From an uncultured Spartobacteria bacterium (GTDB lineage: Bacteria; Verrucomicrobiota; Verrucomicrobiia; Chthoniobacterales; Chthoniobacteraceae), in NCBI GenBank assembly GCA_903901425.1, contig CAIURC010000107.1, positions 24,378 to 88,377 of the forward strand: DNA of 64,000 bases, given 5' to 3'. Below are positions 8,336-15,877 of this stretch, piece after piece. Each line of letters starts with the position of its first letter. The first letter of the stretch is position 1. The notes below the pieces were generated by a model. That model did not search any database and was not told where the DNA came from. It saw only the letters and a list, made by a program, of their open reading frames with translations. The position numbers and the translations under genes were made by a program.

Positions 8336-9820
8336 ATGAACCTTCTAGCCGCTGATCCGCCTCCCACCCGTTCCAGGGACGGCTGGTGCCTTGACCACTC
8401 CTACACGCGGCTTCCCGCTGCGCTCCACCGTGCCTGTTCCCCCGCGCCCGCAGACGCGCCGGGTCTGGTGCTTTTCAACAGCGCTCTTGCCAAAGACCTC
8501 GGACTGGATCCCAGCCTCGGCGAACACCCCAGCGCGGCCGCGCTCTTCACGGGCAACCCGCTCCCGGAAGGTGCGCGCCCCATTGCCCAAGCCTATGCCG
8601 GACACCAGTTCGGCAACTTCACAGTGCTGGGTGATGGACGTGCCCTGCTTTTGGGCGAACAAATCAGCCCGGACGGTTCCCGGCACGACGTCCAGTTCAA
8701 GGGCAGCGGTCCCACGCCGTTTTCGCGGAATGGCGACGGCCGGGCCGCACTCGGTCCGATGCTGCGCGAATACCTGATCAGCGAGGCCATGCACGCATTG
8801 GGCATCCCAACCACCCGAAGTCTGGCAGTTGCTACCACAGGAATCCCTGTGTTCCGCTCCGAAATGCTCCGGGGGGCTGTTCTGACCCGGATCGCAGCCA
8901 GCCACATCCGGGTGGGCACCTTTGAATGGGTGGCAGCCTGTGAGCGGCCTGAAACCCTCAATGCACTTGTCCAGTACACGCTCAAGCGACATTTTCCTGC
9001 CCACTCAGAAGCTGCAAATCCCGCGGCGGCGTTGTTGGATGCCGCACTCGAAAGCCAGGCGTCGCTCCTGGCCCGCTGGATGCAAGTCGGTTTCGTGCAC
9101 GGTGTCATGAACACCGACAACATGGCGCTCTCAGGGGAGACGATTGATTACGGCCCGTGCGCGTTCATGGACCGGCACAATGCCGGCACCGTTTTCAGTT
9201 CGATTGACCGGCAAGGCAGGTACGCCTACGGCCGCCAGCCGCTGGTTGCCCAGTGGAACCTCGCACGGTTCGCTGAAACCCTTCTCCCGCTTTTGGATCC
9301 GAACCCGGACACCGCCGTGGAGTTTGCCACCGAAAAAGTGCACGGGTTCGCCCGCCGCTACCACGCCCACTGGCTGGACGGGTACCGGCTCAAACTGGGC
9401 TTTGCCAGCCCGGATCCCGAAGACGCCACGCTCATCCAAGGTGTTCTGGACTGGATGCAAAACACGGGGGCAGACCACACCCACACATTTGCCGCCCTCA
9501 GCCGAGCGGAAGCCCAGCAGTGTCCCCCGTGGCAGGACCCAGTTTTTGTGGAGTGGCATGGCCGCTGGAAAAACCGGCTGGCCTCCGAGGCTCCAGAGCG
9601 GGTGTCTGCCCGGATGCGGGCGCAGAACCCGGTGGTGATTCCGCGCAACCATGCCGTGGAAGCGGCACTTCAGGCGGCTGAAGCCGGCGACCTCGGCCCC
9701 TGTCACCGGCTTTTGGAAGGCTGGAATGCGCCTTACGATCATTCCCGTTCCCGGCCTCCGGAACTGATGAACCCGCCCCCGGCGGGCACACCACCGCACC
9801 GAACCTTCTGCGGGACATGA
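8336..9820 (+). CDS. selO: Protein adenylyltransferase SelO (YdiU family)
   Basis: The protein has 494 residues, typical for SelO pseudokinases, which transfer AMP from ATP to Ser, Thr or Tyr of proteins and are linked to redox stress. Visible family motifs are YAGHQFGNFTVLGDGRALLLG, the VQFKGSGPTPFSRNGDGRA segment with the nucleotide-binding lysine, VGTFEW, and the catalytic region HGVMNTDN followed by DYGPCAFMD in place of a kinase DFG. The C terminus is TFCGT, placing a cysteine third from the end, where mitochondrial SelO carries selenocysteine. The start is the ATG at 8336. The longer upstream frame is antisense to gpsA and not real. Confidence 0.95.
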   Translation: MNLLAADPPPTRSRDGWCLDHSYTRLPAALHRACSPAPADAPGLVLFNSALAKDLGLDPSLGEHPSAAALFTGNPLPEGARPIAQAYAGHQFGNFTVLGDGRALLLGEQISPDGSRHDVQFKGSGPTPFSRNGDGRAALGPMLREYLISEAMHALGIPTTRSLAVATTGIPVFRSEMLRGAVLTRIAASHIRVGTFEWVAACERPETLNALVQYTLKRHFPAHSEAANPAAALLDAALESQASLLARWMQVGFVHGVMNTDNMALSGETIDYGPCAFMDRHNAGTVFSSIDRQGRYAYGRQPLVAQWNLARFAETLLPLLDPNPDTAVEFATEKVHGFARRYHAHWLDGYRLKLGFASPDPEDATLIQGVLDWMQNTGADHTHTFAALSRAEAQQCPPWQDPVFVEWHGRWKNRLASEAPERVSARMRAQNPVVIPRNHAVEAALQAAEAGDLGPCHRLLEGWNAPYDHSRSRPPELMNPPPAGTPPHRTFCGT

Positions 9821-10225
9821 ACCCCGGCAATCCGTCATGCCCAACTCGATCCCGGGATGCACGGGCCCCTCAAGGAATCCCACACCCGTTTTTCAAGGCG
9901 CTGGGATGAGTTCAAATGCACGGTTTCGACTTCGATTCACGCGGGGACGCCAACCCGCCGCGGCCAGAAAAAAGCTTGGCATGGCAGATCAGAGAACGAT
10001 CCTCGCCATCGGAGATCCGTGCCATGAATTTCACTTCGGCCACACTCATTCCCACAAAATGTCTGGTGCAATCCGGCACGGCGTGGGCCTTGCAACCCGT
10101 TTGGGGCCTTCTCACTTCCAGCCCCAACCTGCCAAGTGTCTCCCGCTGGCTCCACTTTGGCTCCGCGTGCACGGGGCGGACCGGCAATCTGGTGGCGGGG
10201 ACCATTATTGATTAGATTCCGGCAG
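9821..10225. other. Intergenic region upstream of the sensor kinase, no supported gene
   Basis: These 405 bases separate selO from the two-component genes. Overlapping short frames exist on both strands but none has a convincing start, ribosome site or recognisable product. It presumably contains the promoter of the histidine kinase operon. I see no clear hairpin or repeat. Confidence 0.4.
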
Positions 10226-12232
10226 ATGCCCAGAAAGCAACTGCTCATCACCACATGTCTCATCGTGGTTCCGGCGCTGGCTTTGGCGCTGCTGAGCCTG
10301 CTCTCTGTGCGGAGTCAAAAAGAGGGCACCGACCGGGAACGGGAACGGCTGGCGGACAGACTAGGCAAAGGCATCCTTGAACAAATCAACCGCTCGTTCT
10401 CGGAGATCGAAGCCCGGGTGGATTTAGCCGAAATCGAGCTTCTTGCACCGGACCGCAACCAAACCGCTCTGCCCGCGCTACTTGCACTGCCGCCCATCGA
10501 AACCGTGTTTGTCATTGCCAAGGACGGCGCGCTCAAGGCTCCGGTCCCGCATTGGAGGACGGCAGCCGTACAGGAACTGGATAGGGATTTCAAAAGCGCC
10601 TTCGACCAGGCTGAGGTGCTCGAGATCCGGGGCAAGCCGCAGGAAGCGGCAGGCCGGTATGAAGAACTTCTGGCGGCCTCGCGTTCCAGCCGAACTCAGG
10701 CGCTCCTTTTGAACGCGCTTGCACGGTGCCTCCGCAAGGCGGGACAGCCCGAAAAGGCCGAGGAGCTCTACCACCGCCTGCGCACCGAACACCCAACGGA
10801 GCTTTCAACCCAAGAGACGTCACTGGCGGCTGCAGCCGCCTTGGAAACCCTGTCCATCGCAATTCAACTCAAGGATCCCAGCCGGGCTTTGGATCCGTGC
10901 CGCCGGTTTTTAGAAGACCTTCTGAAGGGGCGGATTCCGGTTTCCCGCCCCGAGGCAGCCTACTGTGCATCCGAGGTGGCTGCATTTCTCAAGACGCCCG
11001 GGCTTACCGCAGAGGGCGCAGAATGCTCGCGTGCCCTGTCGCTTTTGCGCAATGTGCTCGACGCCGAACGCACCGCGGAAAAACTTTGGGCCGAGCCCGT
11101 GCCGACAGAACCGGTTCCCAACAAATCCCCCGTTCGATACACCTATCGGGCCGCCACACCGGAAATACTGGTCGGAACAAAGCCGCTGGGACCGGATGGA
11201 CTCCGGCTCGTGACCTGCCTGCGTACTGAGGTGCTCAAAGCCGAATCCCGAACCTCGATCGCACAGCTCCTGCAATACTCAGGCAGTTTCGCCTACGAGA
11301 TCCGGGACGCCCGTCAAGCCGCCTGGCTGGCAGCCATAGACGGCCCGCTCACCCCGCCTATCGCGCGTTTTTCGCTTGAACGCCTCCCGGGCTGTGAACT
11401 TTCCGTAAGCGTGCCAGAATCTCCGGCTTTAAAAGCGGAGGCCCGGATCCGGATGCTGGCATCCTGCGGGCTGGTCCTGCTGCTCCTGATGACCATCGGT
11501 GCAAGCCTGTATTTCATGAACACCCTGGTCCGGCGGACGGCCGAGTTGTCCGCATTGAAGACCGATTTTGTGTCTGCGGTCTCCCATGAGATGCGCACCC
11601 CGCTGGCCACCATTCGAATGATTGCGGAGATGTTCCAGATGCAACGGGTCAAGGACCTGAGGACCAGCCAGGAGTACATCGAGACCATCGCAAGCGAGAC
11701 CGACCGGCTCACGCGCCTCATCAACAAGGTGTTAGACTTTTCCCGGATGGACTCGGGTCGGCAGAACTATTCGTTTGTCCGCACAGCACTCGGGCCGATC
11801 GTCAGCGCCACGGTGCGAAACTTCGAAGCCGGCCTTTCAAGAGCCTGCAGGATCCGCGTGACCATCCAGGAGGAACTCCCCGAAGTGGCGGTGGACGAGG
11901 ACGCCATCGTCCAGGCGCTACTCAACCTGCTCGATAACGCGGTGAAATATTCGCCCGAACCCGGTCAGGTGGAAGTGACGTTGTCACTGCAGGGAACCGA
12001 ACTGCTCCTGCATGTAGCCGACCAAGGCATCGGGATTGACCCGCGCGAACTGGGAATGATTTTTGAGAAATTCTACCGCTGCGAAGACGAATTGACGCGC
12101 AGGACCACAGGCACCGGCATCGGGCTTTCGATCGTCCAACACATCGCCGAGGCGCACCGGGGCCGGATCGAGGCCCGAAGCGCTCCCGGCTCGGGCAGCG
12201 TGTTCACGCTGCACCTTCCCTTGACTGAATAA
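10226..12232 (+). CDS. Membrane sensor histidine kinase with TPR-like extracytoplasmic domain
   Basis: The protein has 668 residues. A first membrane segment lies at about 6-27 (LITTCLIVVPALALALLSLL) and a second at about 410-432. Between them is a long extracytoplasmic region; residues about 125-200 read as TPR-like helices (for example EAAGRYEELLAASRSSRTQA and QPEKAEELYHRLRTEHP). The kinase core has the phospho-acceptor His454 in VSHEMRTPLATIRM, the N box NLLDNAVKYS, the G1 box DQGIGID and the G2 box GTGIGLSIVQHIAEAH. There is no PAS domain. The ATG at 10226 is preferred because the first membrane segment follows at once. The partner regulator starts 21 bases downstream. The signal sensed is unknown; the TPR-like sensor suggests a protein or peptide partner. 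Confidence 0.92.
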   Translation: MPRKQLLITTCLIVVPALALALLSLLSVRSQKEGTDRERERLADRLGKGILEQINRSFSEIEARVDLAEIELLAPDRNQTALPALLALPPIETVFVIAKDGALKAPVPHWRTAAVQELDRDFKSAFDQAEVLEIRGKPQEAAGRYEELLAASRSSRTQALLLNALARCLRKAGQPEKAEELYHRLRTEHPTELSTQETSLAAAAALETLSIAIQLKDPSRALDPCRRFLEDLLKGRIPVSRPEAAYCASEVAAFLKTPGLTAEGAECSRALSLLRNVLDAERTAEKLWAEPVPTEPVPNKSPVRYTYRAATPEILVGTKPLGPDGLRLVTCLRTEVLKAESRTSIAQLLQYSGSFAYEIRDARQAAWLAAIDGPLTPPIARFSLERLPGCELSVSVPESPALKAEARIRMLASCGLVLLLLMTIGASLYFMNTLVRRTAELSALKTDFVSAVSHEMRTPLATIRMIAEMFQMQRVKDLRTSQEYIETIASETDRLTRLINKVLDFSRMDSGRQNYSFVRTALGPIVSATVRNFEAGLSRACRIRVTIQEELPEVAVDEDAIVQALLNLLDNAVKYSPEPGQVEVTLSLQGTELLLHVADQGIGIDPRELGMIFEKFYRCEDELTRRTTGTGIGLSIVQHIAEAHRGRIEARSAPGSGSVFTLHLPLTE

Positions 12233-12253
12233 GCTACATCCCCCCTGATCCCC

Positions 12254-12937
12254 ATGAAACGCATTCTGGTGGTTGAAGACGAACCCAAGCTCCGGCGGGT
12301 ACTCGTTGATTTTCTTGAAACCGAAGGCTACGAGGTGGTCGTCGCCACCGATGGCGAGGCCGCCCTGGATCTTGCATGCCAAAGAAAGCCCGACGTCATC
12401 ATCCTCGACGTCATGCTTCCCAAGGTGAACGGGTTCGACGTGTGCCGTTCCCTGCGCGAGCGCGGATCAAGGACTCCGATCCTGTTGATCACGGCCAAGG
12501 GCGAGGAAACCGACAAAGTGCTCGGTTTGGAGCTGGGCGCGGACGATTACATCACCAAACCTTTTGGCCTGAAGGAACTGAACGCCCGGGTCCGCGCACG
12601 GCTCAGAACGGCCACGCCCCGCCCGGAGCGTGCCGTGGAGCAGTACTCCCTCGGTTCGATGGTCATTGATTTCAAGCAACACTGTGTGCTTCGGGATGGC
12701 CGTCCGCTGCCGCTCTCGGCACTGGAAGCGGGCCTCCTCAAGTATTTCATCGAACACCGGGGCGAGGTCGTCAGCCGGAACGACCTGCTCGACAAAGTCT
12801 GGGGGTACGACAGTTTTCCCAGCACCCGCACCATAGACACCCATGTGCTGAATCTGCGCAAAAAACTGGAGGACCGGCCCGATGCACCCCGCTGGCTGAT
12901 TACCGTACATGGCGTGGGCTACAAGTTCACCGGCTGA
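12254..12937 (+). CDS. OmpR/PhoB-family response regulator
   Basis: The protein has 227 residues. The receiver domain (1-120) has acidic Asp9, phospho-acceptor Asp52 in VIILDVMLP, Thr80 and Lys102 in ITKPFG. The C-terminal half (about 130-227) is a winged-helix DNA-binding domain ending in the typical RKKLEDRPDAPRWLITVHG then VGYKF. It is the cognate regulator of the kinase upstream, 21 bases away in the same direction. A direct repeat of the type bound by this family lies just downstream at 12975-12991, before a secreted TPR-like gene that is a plausible target. Confidence 0.95.
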   Translation: MKRILVVEDEPKLRRVLVDFLETEGYEVVVATDGEAALDLACQRKPDVIILDVMLPKVNGFDVCRSLRERGSRTPILLITAKGEETDKVLGLELGADDYITKPFGLKELNARVRARLRTATPRPERAVEQYSLGSMVIDFKQHCVLRDGRPLPLSALEAGLLKYFIEHRGEVVSRNDLLDKVWGYDSFPSTRTIDTHVLNLRKKLEDRPDAPRWLITVHGVGYKFTG

Positions 12938-12973
12938 ACTTGAAGAAGCGCCTCGCGAACGTTTGGCCGCGTT

Positions 12974-12992
12974 TTGACAATTGCCTGACAAC
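12974..12992. promoter_or_regulatory. Pho-box-like tandem repeat, candidate response-regulator site
   Basis: TGACAA occurs at 12975-12980 and again at 12986-12991, a spacing of 11 bases. Read on the minus strand it is TTGTCAG-GCAA-TTGTCAA, close to the 7-4-7 arrangement of a PhoB box. OmpR/PhoB regulators bind direct repeats of this spacing. It sits 38 bases after the regulator gene and about 75 bases before the next gene. The TTGACA could alternatively be a -35 box. Confidence 0.4.
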
Positions 12993-13065
12993 CTTCGCAA
13001 ACCCCCGCTCTACCTTCCGAGCGTCACGGGAAACCATGGGTTTCCCCGCAACCTAAAAAACACTG

Positions 13066-14256
13066 ATGAAAAAATTGTTCACGATCCTCGGCCTGTGCGC
13101 AGCCATGGGCACCGCCCCAGCTGCAGAAGCGGAAAGCATGGAACTGCTTTACCAACGGGCGTTACACCTCGAAACAGCCAAGGCGGATTACGATGGCGCA
13201 ATCCCCATCTACGCCACAATCCTTAGCGTCCACGCCCAGAACGCGGGGCTCGCAGCCAAGTCGCTCTTCCGGCAAGGCCTGTGCTACGAAAAAACGGGCA
13301 AGTTCGAACTGGCCAGGGACTGCGCGCGAAAGCTCCTCGGCGCGTTTCAGGCCATCACCAAATCCGACCCGGAAATCGCCAAATGGGCAGTGCGGGTCAG
13401 CGGCGACTCCAAGAGCGAGGATCTGGCTCACATCAAGCTCCCAGACAACCCCAGTAAAGATGAGGTCCGGGCCTACGTCAGGGCAATCGTCGACGCCTGT
13501 CGCGGCCGACGGAGCTGGTCGAACACCGATCCTGAGGTAAAAATGCTCGAGAAAGTCGGCCCGAAAAACTTGGACCTCCTCATTGCCGCTCTGGCCGTTG
13601 AACCACAGAACTTTCATCTGCGTTACGTCATTGGCGAACTCGTAGATGAAAACAGCAAGCAACTGGTCCTTGAAAACTTGGGAGCCTGCAGTGCCCTCGT
13701 GGGAGTGGTTTTACAGCAGGGTTGGGAACAGGAGGCCAAACAGACACTGATCAAGGGCTTCGGAAACGGAAACCATCATCTCTCTCCCGAGTGGATTGAA
13801 GCCGTTGCAAAGCTGAAAGAACCCTCCACATACCCCCTACTTCGGGACTATTTTGTCCGGGGCGCCAATAGATACCTAACCTATGAGGCGATCAAAAATC
13901 TGCCCATCGAAAATCTGCCGGGTGCCGTGCAGGATGCATGGCAGATGACCCGCTCTCTGGGAGTGGGTCTCGGCCTCACGGCGCTCATCGCGGCCGAATA
14001 CGGGCACCTCGACGCTCTGGAGTGCCTCTTCGAAGAATTGACCGGCATTTCCGGAAATGACGAATGGTTCGCAAAGCGCGCCCGCAAAGTCATCTACCGC
14101 GTCACGGATTTCACCGGGAGCAAGGAGGAGGCTTTGGCATGGTTTAAAACCTGCCGCGAGAACCTGCGGTTTGACCCCGAAAAAAAGAGGTTCGTCTTCT
14201 CCAAAGAGAGCACACAGTCTGGCAGCCCCGCACGGAACGCCATGCCTGCCAAATAG
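13066..14256 (+). CDS. Secreted TPR/HEAT-like protein of unknown function
   Basis: The protein has 396 residues, with a probable signal peptide at 1-23 (MKKLFTILGLCAAMGTAPAAEA). Residues about 25-95 look like two TPR units (LLYQRALHLETAKADYDGAI, then SLFRQGLCYEKTGKFELARD). The remainder is helical and HEAT-like, with alternating LKEPSTYPLLRDYFV-type segments. No catalytic motif is visible. It follows the two-component pair on the same strand behind a Pho-box-like repeat and is followed by a terminator, so it is probably transcribed separately. A link to the TPR-like sensor domain of the kinase is possible but is inference. Confidence 0.8.
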   Translation: MKKLFTILGLCAAMGTAPAAEAESMELLYQRALHLETAKADYDGAIPIYATILSVHAQNAGLAAKSLFRQGLCYEKTGKFELARDCARKLLGAFQAITKSDPEIAKWAVRVSGDSKSEDLAHIKLPDNPSKDEVRAYVRAIVDACRGRRSWSNTDPEVKMLEKVGPKNLDLLIAALAVEPQNFHLRYVIGELVDENSKQLVLENLGACSALVGVVLQQGWEQEAKQTLIKGFGNGNHHLSPEWIEAVAKLKEPSTYPLLRDYFVRGANRYLTYEAIKNLPIENLPGAVQDAWQMTRSLGVGLGLTALIAAEYGHLDALECLFEELTGISGNDEWFAKRARKVIYRVTDFTGSKEEALAWFKTCRENLRFDPEKKRFVFSKESTQSGSPARNAMPAK

Positions 14257-14275
14257 TTCGGGCCACCTCATTCTC

Positions 14276-14312
14276 AGACGCCACCGCCCCATGGGCAGTG
14301 GCGTCTTTCTGT
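14276..14312 (+). terminator. Rho-independent terminator after the secreted TPR-like gene
   Basis: AGACGCCAC at 14276-14284 pairs perfectly with GTGGCGTCT at 14299-14307 around a 14-base loop, followed by a short T-rich tail (TTCTGTT). It lies 20 bases after the stop codon at 14254-14256. Confidence 0.7.
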
Positions 14313-14445
14313 TCTGAAAAAGTGCATCCTCCGCCAGCCATCCAAAGGCGCCTGCGCACTGGGCAGATCGCCTGATCGAACTCGAATGAAAGCGGGCTCC
14401 ATCCGCAGGCGGGTTCCGTCTTTGCGGAGGACGCTCTAAAGCCCC

Positions 14446-14468
14446 GCAAAAAAAGGAACTTTTTTTGC
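14446..14468. repeat. Perfect A/T-rich inverted repeat upstream of sbcD
   Basis: GCAAAAAAAG at 14446-14455 and CTTTTTTTGC at 14459-14468 are exact inverted arms of 10 bases around GAA. It lies in the 346-base non-coding stretch 14257-14602 between the terminator and sbcD. It may be a hairpin, a bidirectional termination aid or a protein-binding site. Nothing else is supported in that stretch. Confidence 0.5.
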
Positions 14469-14602
14469 ACCCGGAAGTGGGAACGGTCCGCAGATGTCCT
14501 ACCCCTCCTGCTAGGATCCCGGTATTCAGATTTGAAATACCCGTCTTCCCTAATTTTGACCTCCCGTTGGTTTTCTCGAATCCCGTAGGCTCCATCCACC
14601 CC

Positions 14603-15877
14603 ATGGCTTTCCGTTTCTTCCATACCGCCGACTGGCACCTTGGCCAGACCTTTCACGAGTACGACCGCGACCATGAACACGGCCGGTTTTTGGAATGGTT
14701 TCTGGATTGCCTGATCCAGAAACAACCAGATGCCCTTCTTCTGGCTGGCGATGTTTTTGATACCATCAACCCCTCGGCTGTCGCACAACGCCGTTTCTAC
14801 GCGTTTCTGGGGCAGGTCCGGATGACCTTGCCGGGCCTTCAAATCGTCATCACCGCAGGCAACCATGACGCCGGGTCACGTCTGGAGGCGCCTTCCGCGC
14901 TGCTGGATTCGCTCAACATCCATCTGGTTGGCACCATCCAAAAAACGGTGGACGGCGAGATCCTGCTCGACCGCATGATCCTGCCGTTGCGTGACGCATC
15001 AGGAACGGTGAAAGCGCTGGCTCTGGCTGTTCCCTACCTGCGCCCCTCGGACGTACCCATGGTTACAGACGCGAGCGATCCCTATCTGGAGGGGGTTCGC
15101 GCACTGTATCACGCGCTCACCCAGCGGGCCCGGCTCCTTCGGGATGAGAAGTATCCTGAGGCTGCGCTCATCGCACTCGGCCATTGCCACATGGCTGGCG
15201 CCAACGAGTCACGTGATTCCGAACGGCGCCTCATTATTGGCGGCAATGAGGCGCTGCGGCCGGACTCGTTCCCACCGGATCTGGCCTACGTGGCTTTGGG
15301 TCACCTGCACAAGCCCCAGGCGATCGACGGAGGCCGGATCCGGTACTGCGGCAGTCCGATCCCCCTGTCTTTCTCAGAACTGGATTACCCGCACCAAGTG
15401 CTTCTGTGTACGCTGCATCCCAGCGAGGGTTTGGTGGTTGAACCGTTGCCGATTCCCAAAACCGCCCATTTGATCAGGATCCCCAAGGCCGGTGCTGCAA
15501 AGATGGACGAGGTCCTCCGCAGGATTGGCGAGATCGCCGCGGATCCGTCGGTTCCGTTGGGCGAGCAACCCTTTTTGGAAGTGAACGTGGTTAACGATGG
15601 ACCAGACCCGTCTCGGCGGCACCGAATCGAGCAGGAGCTCATCGGCAAAGGGGTTCGGCTGGCAGTGATCCGGCAGCACCAGCCAGCTGAGGAGACACCC
15701 CCGATCCACTCCGCGACCGGCACACCGCAGGTGCTGGCTGATTTGAGCACGCTCGACCCGGAGAGCCTCCTTCAGGACGCGTTCCGCGAGAAATATCGCA
15801 CCGATCTCCCTCAGGAGTTGCTCGTTGCCCTCCGCGAGTTGCTCGCCACAGAAGCTGTCGACTCCACCGCCTCATGA
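14603..15877 (+). CDS. sbcD: Exonuclease SbcCD subunit D (nuclease)
   Basis: The protein has 424 residues, the usual SbcD length. It is the Mre11-type metallophosphoesterase subunit that cuts hairpins and double-strand ends together with SbcC. Metal-binding motifs appear in order: HTADWHLGQTF at the N terminus, LAGDVFDTINPSAVA, TAGNHDAGSR, ALGHCHMA and ALGHLHKPQ. The ATG at 14603 places HTADWHLG at residue 7, as in the family; the frame continues upstream without conserved sequence. The stop codon overlaps the start of sbcC in an ATGA, so the two are translationally coupled. Confidence 0.97.
   Translation: MAFRFFHTADWHLGQTFHEYDRDHEHGRFLEWFLDCLIQKQPDALLLAGDVFDTINPSAVAQRRFYAFLGQVRMTLPGLQIVITAGNHDAGSRLEAPSALLDSLNIHLVGTIQKTVDGEILLDRMILPLRDASGTVKALALAVPYLRPSDVPMVTDASDPYLEGVRALYHALTQRARLLRDEKYPEAALIALGHCHMAGANESRDSERRLIIGGNEALRPDSFPPDLAYVALGHLHKPQAIDGGRIRYCGSPIPLSFSELDYPHQVLLCTLHPSEGLVVEPLPIPKTAHLIRIPKAGAAKMDEVLRRIGEIAADPSVPLGEQPFLEVNVVNDGPDPSRRHRIEQELIGKGVRLAVIRQHQPAEETPPIHSATGTPQVLADLSTLDPESLLQDAFREKYRTDLPQELLVALRELLATEAVDSTAS

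Noticed and set aside
9837..10211. Short frames between selO and the histidine kinase
   Set aside because: Several overlap in all frames without start signals or recognisable sequence.
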